The notes under the pieces were generated by a model. That model was not told the DNA's origin. It was given only the letters and a program-made list of their open reading frames with translations, and did not search any database. DNA of 64,000 nucleotides from an uncultured SAR86 cluster bacterium. Lineage in GTDB: Bacteria; Pseudomonadota; Gammaproteobacteria; Magnimaribacterales; D2472. The stretch is from assembly GCA_902630885.1 (NCBI GenBank), contig CACOWI010000001.1:1-64000 (forward strand). Reading direction: 5' to 3'. Shown piece by piece: positions 32,344-42,368 of the stretch. Within the stretch, counting starts at the first letter, position 1; every line of letters starts with the position of its first letter. A program made the position numbers and the translations under genes.

Positions 32344-33432
32344 TTATACATTAAATTTAAAGTGGACTATGTCTCCATCTTTTACAATATATTCTTTTCC
32401 CTCAAGCCTTAATTTACCTTTTTCTTTAGCTCCCAGTTCTCCAGAACATGCAATAAAGTCATCATAATCAATAACCTCTGCCTTAATAAATCCTCTCTCA
32501 AAATCTGTATGAATTACTCCAGCAGCATTAGGTGCTAATGAACCATTCTTGATTGTCCAAGCTCTTATCTCATTTGGGCCAGCTGTAAAAAAAGTCTCAA
32601 GACCGAGCATTTTGTATCCTTCAAAAATAATTTTATTTAGAACCGGCTCTTCCATATCCATTAATTCGAGATATTCTTTTTTTTCATCTTCATTAAGCAT
32701 CGATATTTCCTGCTCTATTTTTACTGATGTTGGTATCACAAAGGAACTCAATTTAGATGCCACTTCTTTTAAAATATTTAGATTAACTATTGATTCTTTT
32801 GATTCATTTATATTAGCAATGTAAAAAGTTGGCTTAGATGATAAAAGCTGAAAATTTTTAACAATTTTTTGCTCATCATCATTGAATTCTCTTAGATTAA
32901 TTAATTTACCTGCTTCAAGCATGCTTTTTATTAATTTTAGAATTTCGTAATTATTTTTATTATCTTTATCATTTGTTTTAAGTAGTTTTTCACATCTTAA
33001 AATTCGTTTTTCAACAGATTCAAGATCTGCCATTATCAATTCTAAGTTGATTACATCAACATCTCTTGCTGGATTTATTGAACCGTCTACATGCGTTATA
33101 TTTTCATCATCAAAGCAACGAACAACATGAGCTAAAGCAGACATCTCTCTTATATTTGATAAGAATGAATTCCCTAATCCCTCCCCATTGGACGCACCTT
33201 TAACTAAGCCTGCTATGTCAACCAGATCTAAAGAAGCTGGAATAATTTTTTTTGAGTTAACTATTTTATTAATTTCATTAAGTCTTTTATCTGGAAGGGG
33301 AACTTTTCCAATATTTGGATCTATCGTGCAAAAAGGAAAATTTTCTGCTGGTATTTGAGATTTTGTGAGTGCATTGAATAAAGTGGATTTACCAACATTC
33401 GGAAGTCCTATAATCCCACATTTAAATCCCAT
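32344..33432 (-). CDS. ychF: Redox-regulated ATPase/GTPase YchF
   Basis: KCGIIGLPNVGKSTLFNALT, FPFCTIDPNIG, VDIAGLVKGASNGEGLGNSFL. Confidence 0.97.
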   Translation of the reverse strand: MGFKCGIIGLPNVGKSTLFNALTKSQIPAENFPFCTIDPNIGKVPLPDKRLNEINKIVNSKKIIPASLDLVDIAGLVKGASNGEGLGNSFLSNIREMSALAHVVRCFDDENITHVDGSINPARDVDVINLELIMADLESVEKRILRCEKLLKTNDKDNKNNYEILKLIKSMLEAGKLINLREFNDDEQKIVKNFQLLSSKPTFYIANINESKESIVNLNILKEVASKLSSFVIPTSVKIEQEISMLNEDEKKEYLELMDMEEPVLNKIIFEGYKMLGLETFFTAGPNEIRAWTIKNGSLAPNAAGVIHTDFERGFIKAEVIDYDDFIACSGELGAKEKGKLRLEGKEYIVKDGDIVHFKFNV

Positions 33433-33434
33433 TT

Positions 33435-34001
33435 TTATTTTGTATGTAAGATTTTTTGCACATCTTGGTATTTTTTTTCAATTAATAGCTCAAACACTTC
33501 ATCAAAAGCACTATAAGCCCTGTTAATCAAAATCTTTTCCTCAGGTGAGAATTTATTCAAAACCCAATTTGTTACTTCTTCCCTAATGCCTGGATGACTT
33601 ATACCTATCCTAATTCTGTAAAAATCAGTTTTTCCTGTTTTTTCTATTATATCTTTAAGGCCTTTGTGACCTCCGTGACCTCCACCTTCTTTCAGCCTAA
33701 CTGAACCAAGATCTAGATCTAAATCATCATGAATAACAATACAGTCATGAATTTTTAAGTTAGTTGACTTTAATATCTTTGAAATTGTCTTTCCAGAGTC
33801 ATTCATATAATTTGTAGGGATTGCCCACAAAACTTTATTATCATGAGACTCTCCAACCAATGCTTCAAGTTTTGATTTCTCATCAAATTCTTTAAAGTAT
33901 TTTTTAGAGATATCAAACATAAAATCCTTTCCAATATTATGACGAGAATTATGATATTTTGGACCAGGATTACCTAACCCAATAACACAAAGGTTATACA
34001 T
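33435..34001 (-). CDS. pth: Peptidyl-tRNA hydrolase
   Basis: MYNLCVIGLGNPGPKYHNSRHNIG, NYMNDSGK, HDDLDLDLG, GGGHGGHKGL. Start trimmed from 34169 to ATG 34001. Confidence 0.95.
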   Translation of the reverse strand: MYNLCVIGLGNPGPKYHNSRHNIGKDFMFDISKKYFKEFDEKSKLEALVGESHDNKVLWAIPTNYMNDSGKTISKILKSTNLKIHDCIVIHDDLDLDLGSVRLKEGGGHGGHKGLKDIIEKTGKTDFYRIRIGISHPGIREEVTNWVLNKFSPEEKILINRAYSAFDEVFELLIEKKYQDVQKILHTK

Positions 34002-34005
34002 TTGA

Positions 34006-34722
34006 TTATGACTCTTCTGAGTTTTCTTCTGAGCTTGAATCATCTGATGAATCAGATTCTTCGCTGCCGCTATCAGAAACTTCTTCACCCTCTGCAACTT
34101 CACCTTCTTCAAGTTCCTCTTCAAGAATTGGATCTTCTTCAACTGCTTTAGGCGCATTAACTGAAACAATCATTTGATCAGTCTCCTCAGTTAGTCCTGG
34201 AATTTCAGATCCTTCTGGCAAAGATATTTCAGTTAGACGGATTGAATCACCTAAATTAAGGCTTTCAATATCAACATCAATAGATTCAGGAATATTGCCA
34301 GCAAGACACATTATTTCAATTTCTCTAATGGTTTTGGCTACAACTCCACCATCAACCTTAACTCCGACACATTCCTCTTCATTCACAAAGTTAACAGGTA
34401 TTACAACTTTTAGTTTAGTCTTGCTTGAAACTCTTTGAAAATCTGCATGAAGAAATTTACCCTTTGCAGGATCTCTTTGAAGTTCCTTTAAAACAACTTT
34501 TTCTTCATTACCCTCAGTCTTAATTAAAAGTACTTGAGTATAAAAAAGCTCATTTTCAGAAGCTTTAGTTAATTCATTTAATTTAAGTTTTATATTTAAT
34601 GTTTCCTTTTCATCGCCATATACTATCGCAGGAACCATTCCATCGACGTTTCTAATTTCACGAGCTTTATTTGTTCCCGTTCTCTCTCTAAGGTCAGCAT
34701 TTAATGTAATTTGATCCGTCAT
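34006..34722 (-). CDS. rplY: 50S ribosomal protein L25 (general stress CTC form) with acidic Ser/Glu tail
   Basis: LNADLRERTGTNKAREIRNVDGMVPAIVYG; C-terminal EEDPILEEELEEGEVAEGEEVSDSGSEESDSSDDSSSEENSEES. Confidence 0.95.
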   Translation of the reverse strand: MTDQITLNADLRERTGTNKAREIRNVDGMVPAIVYGDEKETLNIKLKLNELTKASENELFYTQVLLIKTEGNEEKVVLKELQRDPAKGKFLHADFQRVSSKTKLKVVIPVNFVNEEECVGVKVDGGVVAKTIREIEIMCLAGNIPESIDVDIESLNLGDSIRLTEISLPEGSEIPGLTEETDQMIVSVNAPKAVEEDPILEEELEEGEVAEGEEVSDSGSEESDSSDDSSSEENSEES

Positions 34723-34730
34723 AATTTCCT

Positions 34731-35690
34731 CTATAAAAACATTTCACTCAAAGACTCTTCATTACTGAGACGTGTTATACACTCAGCAATTATATTAGCA
34801 ATTGAAATGACGCGTATTTTACTGCATTTTTTAGCTTCTTTGTTCAATGGAATTGAATTTGTAACAATTAATTCATCAATATCAGATTTATTTAATCTCT
34901 CTATGGCAGGACCAGATAGTACTGGATGTGTAATATAAGCTTTTACGGCTTTTGCACCCTTATTCTTTAATGCTTTTGCTGCATTACAGAGTGTGCCTGC
35001 AGTATCAATAATATCATCTGGAACAATACAAACTTTTCCCTCAACCTCACCAATAATGTTCATAACCTCAGATTCATTTGCTACAGCTCTTCTTTTATCA
35101 ATGATTGCTAAATCTGTATCGTCTAATAATTTTGCTAGTGCTCTAGATCGAACAACTCCACCTACATCCGGAGATACGACTACTACTTCATTCCTATCAT
35201 TATTATCTTTTATGTCATCAACCATAAATTTTGTTGCGTAAACATTATCAGCAGGCATATCAAAAAAACCTTGTATTGTTTCTGAATGAAGGTCGATAGT
35301 TAAAACTCTATCTATACCAACAGATGCAAACATATCGGCAACAACTTTTGCACTTATAGGAACTCTTGCAGACCTAACTCTTCTATCTTGTCTAGCATAA
35401 CCATAGTATGGAACAACCGCTGTAATCCTTGAGGCTGATGATCTCTTTAATGCATCTGCAATCAACATTATTTCCATTACATTTTTGTTCGTTGGTGAGC
35501 ATGTTGATTGGATTATAAAGGTATCATGGCCTCTAACATTTTCTTCTATCTCAACTTTCAGTTCCCCATCAGAAAAATAACCAACATCTGCTTTTGAAAT
35601 TTTGATTCCAAGTAATTTTGAAACTTCTGTTGCAAACTCTGGATTAGCAGTCCCTGTAAAAATATCAAGGCCTCTATTTTTATTATTCAT
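34731..35690 (-). CDS. prs: Ribose-phosphate pyrophosphokinase
   Basis: [64 protein letters not shown]. Start probably MNNKNRG at 35690. Confidence 0.97.
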   Translation of the reverse strand: MNNKNRGLDIFTGTANPEFATEVSKLLGIKISKADVGYFSDGELKVEIEENVRGHDTFIIQSTCSPTNKNVMEIMLIADALKRSSASRITAVVPYYGYARQDRRVRSARVPISAKVVADMFASVGIDRVLTIDLHSETIQGFFDMPADNVYATKFMVDDIKDNNDRNEVVVVSPDVGGVVRSRALAKLLDDTDLAIIDKRRAVANESEVMNIIGEVEGKVCIVPDDIIDTAGTLCNAAKALKNKGAKAVKAYITHPVLSGPAIERLNKSDIDELIVTNSIPLNKEAKKCSKIRVISIANIIAECITRLSNEESLSEMFL

Positions 35691-35717
35691 ATATCTCCTC
35701 AAATATATTATAGAACA

Positions 35718-35792
35718 TGGCTGGGGTGGTAGGATTCGAACCTACGCATGACGGGATCAAAACCCGTTGCCTTACCGCTTGGCGACACCCCA
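35718..35792 (-). tRNA. tRNA-Gln(TTG), CCA encoded
   Basis: RC TGGGGTGTCGCCAAGCGGTAAGGCAACGGGTTTTGATCCCGTCATGCGTAGGTTCGAATCCTACCACCCCAGCCA; ispE-tRNA-Gln-prs order. Confidence 0.96.
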
Positions 35793-35795
35793 ATG

Positions 35796-36611
35796 TTAGT
35801 TGATACTGCATATCGGCGAATATTGTAATGGTTTACAGAAAAAGAGTCTCCAATTACTGGGTATTTTTTTAATAATCTTATCAATTTCACTATCATCTTC
35901 ATAGTAAAAAAATAAGGATGAACCACTACCGCTCAAATGAATTTTGTTTTCAAAGCCATTGTTGAAAATAAATTCCTTAATACTTGGATTATGATTCAAA
36001 TAAACACTCCAAAAACTATTTTGGTTATCTAAAATACTTTTTTTAGTATTTTTGGATTTTTCAAAAAGGTTAAACATTTTTTTTGTTGAAGAGTGAATAT
36101 TTGGAGTAACAACTAAGATGTTTTTTGTTATTTTGTCAGTCTTCTTTAGTCTGTCTCCTGTTCCCTCTCCAATAGCATTTTTGCCAAATACAAAAAATGG
36201 CACGTCTGCTCCAATGGATGAAGCAATTTCCATTAATTTTTCCTTATTTAAATTTAAGCCCCAAAGTTTATTTAAAGCAATTAATGTTGAAGCAGCATTT
36301 GAGCTTGCTCCTCCAAGACCAGATCCAAGAGGAATATTTTTTTTTACTTCAATTTCAATACCATTATTGCTATTTCTGTAATCAAGTAGTTTTTTTGCAG
36401 CATTGTAAATAGTGTTATCTTCATCATTAAGATAAATTTCTGTAGATTTAATTATAATTTTCCCTTTTATGTCTGATTTAAATTTAAGATGGTCATATAT
36501 ATCAACAAGTTGGAAATGTGTCTTTAAATTGTGGTAACCATCATCTCTTTTATCAAGAATTGAAAGACTTAAGTTGATTTTTGCAGGTGATCTTATGACT
36601 ATTTCATTCAT
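35796..36611 (-). CDS. ispE: 4-diphosphocytidyl-2-C-methyl-D-erythritol kinase
   Basis: SPAKINLSLSILDKRDDGYHNL, IPLGSGLGGASSNAASTLIALN. Confidence 0.95.
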   Translation of the reverse strand: MNEIVIRSPAKINLSLSILDKRDDGYHNLKTHFQLVDIYDHLKFKSDIKGKIIIKSTEIYLNDEDNTIYNAAKKLLDYRNSNNGIEIEVKKNIPLGSGLGGASSNAASTLIALNKLWGLNLNKEKLMEIASSIGADVPFFVFGKNAIGEGTGDRLKKTDKITKNILVVTPNIHSSTKKMFNLFEKSKNTKKSILDNQNSFWSVYLNHNPSIKEFIFNNGFENKIHLSGSGSSLFFYYEDDSEIDKIIKKIPSNWRLFFCKPLQYSPICSIN

Positions 36612-37065
36612 TTTTAATTAAAAAGCCTTCGTAAAAAGAATTTTTATATTCTAAATAAAAATTCATTATTTTATCTTGATAAAAACACTTCAGGTTAAAA
36701 TCTGGATTATCCTCAGGTCTTTTATAAGTATAACTCTCATTTAAAATACAATTGTTTAACAATTCTTTAATATTATTAGGTATTTCAGAATTAATTTTAT
36801 AACTTCCTTCTTTTGTAATGTATTTCATTGCATTTGATGAGTTATCATATTTAATTTGAACAAAATTTCCATATAATGGCCTGTAAATCTGTATAATGAT
36901 GTTGTTTTTATTGCTATTTAACAAAATGTTAAATGAATATTTCTCAGATTCTGAAGAATTGAAGAGCACTTTCCCTTTATATGTAACTGAATTGCTATAA
37001 TTATCAACACCAACACAAGATATTAATAAAAAAACAAAAAAACTATAAGAGATTTTTTTAACCAT
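36604..37065 (-). CDS. lolB: Outer-membrane lipoprotein, LolB by position
   Basis: Lipoprotein signal MVKKISYSFFVFLLISCVG; small beta-rich protein at the lolB position (divergent from hemA, upstream of ispE). Sequence similarity weak by eye. Track start 37089. Confidence 0.6.
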   Translation of the reverse strand: MVKKISYSFFVFLLISCVGVDNYSNSVTYKGKVLFNSSESEKYSFNILLNSNKNNIIIQIYRPLYGNFVQIKYDNSSNAMKYITKEGSYKINSEIPNNIKELLNNCILNESYTYKRPEDNPDFNLKCFYQDKIMNFYLEYKNSFYEGFLIKNE

Positions 37066-38296
37066 GGAACTACAATTATTCGGCATCAATCATAAGACCT
37101 CAAATGTTGCAGAAAGAGAGAAATTCATTATAAATGAGTCTAACCAAATTTTACTTGATAGTCATTTAAAAAAAATTTTCCAAGACGAAATTGAGTCATT
37201 TTTTGGAATTTCAACATGTAATAGAACAGAAATATATTTAGTTGGCAAATCTGGAATTTCTGAGAAAGTTTTCTATGAAATATTAAAAAAATTAAATATA
37301 AATGATATTTCTAGTGACAGTTTTTATTTTCTCTCAAACCACGATGCTCTTGTTCATATGTGTAAAGTCGCCTCTGGTATTGACTCACAAGTTTTAGGTG
37401 AGCAAGAAATCCTAGGACAATTTAAAACTGCTGTAAAAAATGCAAAAGAGTACAACATTATTGGTAAAAGGTTATCTTACTTTGCAGACAAAGTTATTGA
37501 AATTGCAAAAAAAGCAAGAACTGAAACCAATATTGGACTCAATTCTCTATCAGTAAGTGGACTAGCTTTAAAATTGATTAAAAATATTTTTGAAGCACCA
37601 GAAAATCAAAATGTACTAGTCATTGGTGCAGGGTCATTATCCAAAAGCGTTATATCTAATTTATATGATAAAGGAATTCATAACATTAAATTGGTCAATA
37701 GAACGATCAAGAAGATAAATTTAAATAAAAACTTTGAGATATTATCCTCTTCACTAGATACTCTTCATGATCAGCTTGAGCTCACTGATATTGTTATATC
37801 TTCTTCAATTACAGATTTGCCTATAATTGGTAAAGGCGCGATAGAAAATGCACTAAAGGTTAGAAAAAATAAACCAATCTTATTAATAGACTTAGGAGTA
37901 CCTAGAAATATTGAAGATGAAATAAGAGATATCGAACAAGCCTATTTATTTTCAATTGATGATATTGAAAAAATTACTCAAGATAACTTTGGACAACGTT
38001 CCATTGAAGCTGAAAAGGCAATGAATATAATTGTTCTTGAATCCAAATCAAAATTGGAAGATTTTTCTAGCAAATCATCTAAAGATGATGCCAATCTTCA
38101 ATTAGAAAAGTTTTTAAATAGTTTATCCAGTGATGAGATTGAACAGTTTAAGTCAAATGGTAACTACTCTAATCTAGTTGAATCAATAAAGAGCATGAAT
38201 ATAACTGATGAAGGTTTTAACAATTTTCAGGATATAAAAAATTTGGATGATCATATAATTAAATCTATGATCAAAAGGTTTTTTAGTAATGCATGA
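37064..38296 (+). CDS. hemA: Glutamyl-tRNA reductase
   Basis: GINHKTSNVAEREK, FFGISTCNRTEIYLV, SGIDSQVLGEQEILGQ. Confidence 0.97.
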   Translation: MELQLFGINHKTSNVAEREKFIINESNQILLDSHLKKIFQDEIESFFGISTCNRTEIYLVGKSGISEKVFYEILKKLNINDISSDSFYFLSNHDALVHMCKVASGIDSQVLGEQEILGQFKTAVKNAKEYNIIGKRLSYFADKVIEIAKKARTETNIGLNSLSVSGLALKLIKNIFEAPENQNVLVIGAGSLSKSVISNLYDKGIHNIKLVNRTIKKINLNKNFEILSSSLDTLHDQLELTDIVISSSITDLPIIGKGAIENALKVRKNKPILLIDLGVPRNIEDEIRDIEQAYLFSIDDIEKITQDNFGQRSIEAEKAMNIIVLESKSKLEDFSSKSSKDDANLQLEKFLNSLSSDEIEQFKSNGNYSNLVESIKSMNITDEGFNNFQDIKNLDDHIIKSMIKRFFSNA

Positions 38297-39374
38297 TTCA
38301 ATGCTTAAGAAGCTTGATCAGCTTCAAAATAGAATTAATGAAATTCAGGATCTATTACTAGATTCTAAAACTATTGAAGATATAGAAAAATATACCTTGT
38401 TAAATAAGGAGTTTTCTGAACTTAAACCAATTGTTGAAAAATTTGATGAATACAATAATGTCCTAAAAAGTATTAAAGATGCAAACGAAATAATTGAATC
38501 AGGTGATGATGAGCTCAAAGTTCTGGCCGAAGATGATCTTAAGAGTTATCTAGATATTCCTGAAAAGCTTGAGCAGGAGCTCAAGTTCATGTTGCTACCA
38601 AAAGATTCTGCAGATGATGGCTCAGCATATCTAGAGATTAGATCTGGTGCAGGTGGTGATGAAGCAAGTATATTTGCTGGAGATCTTTTTAGAATGTATT
38701 CGAGATTATCAGAAAGACAAGGCTGGAATTTGGAGGTGATTGATATCAAGCCGTCTGAACAAGGAGGTCTAAAAGAGGTAGTTGCAAAATTAAATGGTAA
38801 AAGTGTTTTTAAGGTTCTTAAATTTGAATCTGGAGTCCACAGAGTCCAAAGAGTTCCCGAAACCGAATCACAAGGAAGGGTTCATACATCTACATGCACT
38901 GTAGCGGTTTTGCCAGAAGTTGAAGAGGTTCAGGACATAAATATTGATAAAAATGATTTAAGGGTTGATACATTCAGAGCTTCAGGTGCAGGGGGCCAGC
39001 ATGTTAATAAAACCGATTCAGCTGTGAGACTTACACATATTCCAACGGGATTAGTGGTTGAGTGCCAAGACGGAAGATCTCAACATAAAAATAAAGAGAA
39101 AGCTTTATCTTTACTTGTAGCAAAGTTAAAGCAGCAAGAAATAGATAATCAACAAGAAAGTATCGCAAGTGAAAGAAAAATATTAGTAGGAACAGGAGAT
39201 AGGAGTGAAAAAATAAGAACATATAATTTTCCTCAAGGAAGAATGACGGATCATAGGATCAAGCTCACTCAACATAATCTTGATCAAATTATGGATGGAG
39301 ATATAAAAGAAATATGTGATGCATTGTTAGCAGAAAATCAATTAGCAATGCTTTCTCAACTTGAATCAGAGTAA
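38289..39374 (+). CDS. prfA: Peptide chain release factor 1
   Basis: EIRSGAGGDEASIFAGDL, RVPETESQGRVHTSTCTVAVLPE, RASGAGGQHVNKTDSAVRLTH (GGQ). Confidence 0.98.
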   Translation: MHDSMLKKLDQLQNRINEIQDLLLDSKTIEDIEKYTLLNKEFSELKPIVEKFDEYNNVLKSIKDANEIIESGDDELKVLAEDDLKSYLDIPEKLEQELKFMLLPKDSADDGSAYLEIRSGAGGDEASIFAGDLFRMYSRLSERQGWNLEVIDIKPSEQGGLKEVVAKLNGKSVFKVLKFESGVHRVQRVPETESQGRVHTSTCTVAVLPEVEEVQDINIDKNDLRVDTFRASGAGGQHVNKTDSAVRLTHIPTGLVVECQDGRSQHKNKEKALSLLVAKLKQQEIDNQQESIASERKILVGTGDRSEKIRTYNFPQGRMTDHRIKLTQHNLDQIMDGDIKEICDALLAENQLAMLSQLESE

Positions 39375-40190
39375 TTGAAAAATCAATTAAGTCATTACAT
39401 TGATATGCTTGATAGCTTAGCTATTAAAAAAAATTTTATTTTTTTTCTCAAAGAAAAATTAGGCTTCAATGATAACGAGATTTATATGAATCAAAACATA
39501 GTTCTTAAAAATAAAGATAAAATTTTAATTGAGAAGTTTCTAAAACAAAATGAGGAAGGAGTTCCTTTAGACTACATCTTAAATTCTTCTAAATTTTATG
39601 AATATGATTTCTACGTTGATTCAAGAGTCTTAATTCCAAGACCAGAAACAGAAATTTTGGTTGATTATGTAAATAATCATTTTTTTTCTCCAATCAAAGT
39701 ATTAGATGCTGGCACCGGATCTGGATGTATTGGAATTTCAATAGCTCTTAAAAATCCGAATTTTAAAGTTTATGGCTCTGATTATTCGAAGGATGCCTTG
39801 GATGTTGCTTTTATAAATAAAAAAAACTTGTTAGTAAAAAATTTTTTGCCAATACGCGCAAATTGGTTATCTTGTTTTAGTGAAGATTGTTTTGATCTAA
39901 TTGTAAGCAACCCACCATATATATCAGAGGGAGATTCACACTTAGATGAACTTATTCATGAACCAAATATTGCTCTAGTGTCGAAAGATAGCGGACTTTT
40001 TCATATTAAAAAAATTATTAAGCAATCAAGTAAAGCTCTTAAAAATGGTGGAACATTAGTGATTGAACATGGATATGATCAATCAGACGATGTGAAGGAA
40101 ATTTTTGAAAAAAATTATTTCTCTAAAATAATTAATATCAAAGACCTGCAATTAATCCCTAGAATAACTATTGGAACCTTAGAAAGATAA
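39375..40190 (+). CDS. prmC: Release factor glutamine N5-methyltransferase (TTG start)
   Basis: LIPRPETEILVDYV, VLDAGTGSGCIGIS, IVSNPPYI. Confidence 0.95.
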   Translation: MKNQLSHYIDMLDSLAIKKNFIFFLKEKLGFNDNEIYMNQNIVLKNKDKILIEKFLKQNEEGVPLDYILNSSKFYEYDFYVDSRVLIPRPETEILVDYVNNHFFSPIKVLDAGTGSGCIGISIALKNPNFKVYGSDYSKDALDVAFINKKNLLVKNFLPIRANWLSCFSEDCFDLIVSNPPYISEGDSHLDELIHEPNIALVSKDSGLFHIKKIIKQSSKALKNGGTLVIEHGYDQSDDVKEIFEKNYFSKIINIKDLQLIPRITIGTLER

Positions 40191-40191
40191 C

Positions 40192-41628
40192 TTAAGTGCC
40201 ACAATAAGTAACATATTTTTCATTTGGAGAAGGAAGTGTATATTTGTTATATTCATTTTTTTCTTCAAAAGGTTTTTTTAATAATTCAGACATTAAATTG
40301 ATTTCTGTCATGTTGTCATTGACAGCATGTTTTAATGCGTCCTCAATTAGATGATTTCTTGGTATATAGCATGGATTTTTATTGTTCATTTTTGTAGAAA
40401 CTTTAGTTATATTAATTTCTTTTTTCCAAGATCTAAACCATTTTGCAAAAACTTTAGATTTACTAAATACAGAATCCTCCACAGACATTGATTTATTAAT
40501 TATTTTTGCAAGATTTCTAAATGACAAAGTAAAGTCTATTGATTCAGAATGTAATATTTTTAAATAGTCATCAATTATTTTTGAATTATCATTATCAATA
40601 TTTTCAAGGCCTAATTTATCACCAAATTCTTTATAGAAATATTCTTGATAGGATGGCATTGTAAGCTGAAGAACTTCTGTGAGTTTTTTTACTGAAATCT
40701 CTTCATCTTCATCAACTAACGGTATCAGTGTTTCAGCAAATTTTGCCAGATTCCATATTAGTATTGCTGGTTGGTTTTGATATGAGTATCTTCCGTTATG
40801 ATCAATCGAGCTATATACTGTTTTTGGATCATAAGTATTCATGAATGCACAAGGACCATAGTCAATAGTTTCGCCAGAAATTGTCATGTTATCAGTATTC
40901 ATAACCCCATGAACAAATCCAAGACCCATCCATTTTGATATCAGTGAAGCCTGCTTATCACAAACAGCTGCAAAAAAACTCAAATATTTATTATCGGTAT
41001 GTATTAAATTTGGATAATGTCTATTGATAGAATAATCCGCTAGTGTCTTAAGTGCTTGATTATTTTTTGTTCTAGCAAATTCAAATGTACCAATCCTTAT
41101 GTGACTTTTTGCAACTCTAGCTAGAACTCCGCCTGGAAGTGTTGTTTCTCTGAAAACATCTTCATTTGTTTTCATTGCAAAAAGAGATCTTGTAGTTGGT
41201 ATTTTTGATGCATGCATAAATTCACTTATTACGTATTCTCTCAAGACTGGACCTAAAGCTGATTTTCCATCTCCTCGTCGAGTATATGGAGTTTGACCGA
41301 TTCCTTTTAATTGAATATCCATCTTATTAATTTCACCTAATAAAATTGCTCTTCCGTCACCAAGTTGCGGATTAAAGTGACCAAATTGATGACCTGAGTA
41401 ACCTTGGGCTATTGGAACTGAGCCCTGCAGTATTTTATTTCCTGAAAATATATTTTGACACTCCTCAGAGTCCACATAATCCCTATCAAAACCAAGTTCT
41501 TCAGCAAGAGGATAATTTTTTAAAATTACTTCAGCTTCTTTAAAACCCTTCGGAAGACATTTTTCTGAAATTTCGTAAAGTTCTTCAGCATAAGAATTTT
41601 CAATATTCAGATTTTTTATACTTTCCAC
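40192..41628 (-). CDS. selO: Protein adenylyltransferase SelO (YdiU family)
   Basis: AQGYSGHQFGHFNPQLGDGRAILLGE, IQLKGIGQTPYTRRGDGKSALGPVLREYVISE; Cys third from the C-terminus. Confidence 0.94.
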   Translation of the reverse strand: MESIKNLNIENSYAEELYEISEKCLPKGFKEAEVILKNYPLAEELGFDRDYVDSEECQNIFSGNKILQGSVPIAQGYSGHQFGHFNPQLGDGRAILLGEINKMDIQLKGIGQTPYTRRGDGKSALGPVLREYVISEFMHASKIPTTRSLFAMKTNEDVFRETTLPGGVLARVAKSHIRIGTFEFARTKNNQALKTLADYSINRHYPNLIHTDNKYLSFFAAVCDKQASLISKWMGLGFVHGVMNTDNMTISGETIDYGPCAFMNTYDPKTVYSSIDHNGRYSYQNQPAILIWNLAKFAETLIPLVDEDEEISVKKLTEVLQLTMPSYQEYFYKEFGDKLGLENIDNDNSKIIDDYLKILHSESIDFTLSFRNLAKIINKSMSVEDSVFSKSKVFAKWFRSWKKEINITKVSTKMNNKNPCYIPRNHLIEDALKHAVNDNMTEINLMSELLKKPFEEKNEYNKYTLPSPNEKYVTYCGT

Positions 41629-41635
41629 TTTTATC

Positions 41636-42301
41636 TTAATCGATAAATTTCACAAAGGACTCTAAATTTTCTCTTTTTGTTCTATATTGATTTATTGGAT
41701 GGTTTACATCCTCATATCCAATTGCAACACCACACCAAACTATTTCATTGTCTGGATGATTAATATGTTCTTTTACGGTTTTAGGATAAATTGACCAAGA
41801 TTCCTGAAGGCATAAACCTAAGCCATGATGAATTGCACTTAACCAAAGATTTTCCAAAAACATGCCTACATGACCCCATCCATTGTTACCAAATGATCTA
41901 TCTATAGTTATTATCATTCCTATAGGAGCCCCAAAAAAATTATAATTTTCTCTAATTTGTTTAAAACGAGAATCTAAGTCATCTTTACCGATTGATAAAG
42001 CATTGTACATATCTGCACCACACTCAGATCTTCTTTTTTTGTATATATCATCTAATGGCTTGGGATAGATATCATATTCGATTTCCTCCTGAACTCCATT
42101 ATCAAAATTATGCAGCGTTTTTTTCGCTAGATTATTTTTTGCATCCTCATTAAGAACATATACCTTCCATGGCTGAATATTGCCCCCAGAAGGTGCAGCA
42201 TTAGCTGTTCTAAGAATTTCTTTAATTATTTCCATCTTTGGCACTTTATTAGTGAATGCCCTTACCGAAAACCTTTTTTCAATACCTTCTTTTATATTCA
42301 T
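41636..42301 (-). CDS. Nitroreductase family protein
   Basis: RFSVRAFTNKVPKMEIIKEILRTANAAPSGGNIQPWKVYVL. Confidence 0.93.
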   Translation of the reverse strand: MNIKEGIEKRFSVRAFTNKVPKMEIIKEILRTANAAPSGGNIQPWKVYVLNEDAKNNLAKKTLHNFDNGVQEEIEYDIYPKPLDDIYKKRRSECGADMYNALSIGKDDLDSRFKQIRENYNFFGAPIGMIITIDRSFGNNGWGHVGMFLENLWLSAIHHGLGLCLQESWSIYPKTVKEHINHPDNEIVWCGVAIGYEDVNHPINQYRTKRENLESFVKFID

Positions 42302-42368
42302 AATTTTGTTATCAAATAATGTTGCTTCTTATATAATTTATATCAAACATCTAAAGGGAGCAATTTTA

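Noticed and set aside
34002-34169. 56-aa Lys/Arg-rich N-terminal extension of pth in the ORF track
   Set aside because: It is an out-of-frame reading of the repetitive rplY acidic tail; MYNLCVIGLGNPG at 34001 is the normal Pth start.
42180-42368. 63-aa N-terminal extension of the acyl-CoA ligase
   Set aside because: Antisense to the nitroreductase N-terminus; ligase homology starts at [11 protein letters not shown] (42369).
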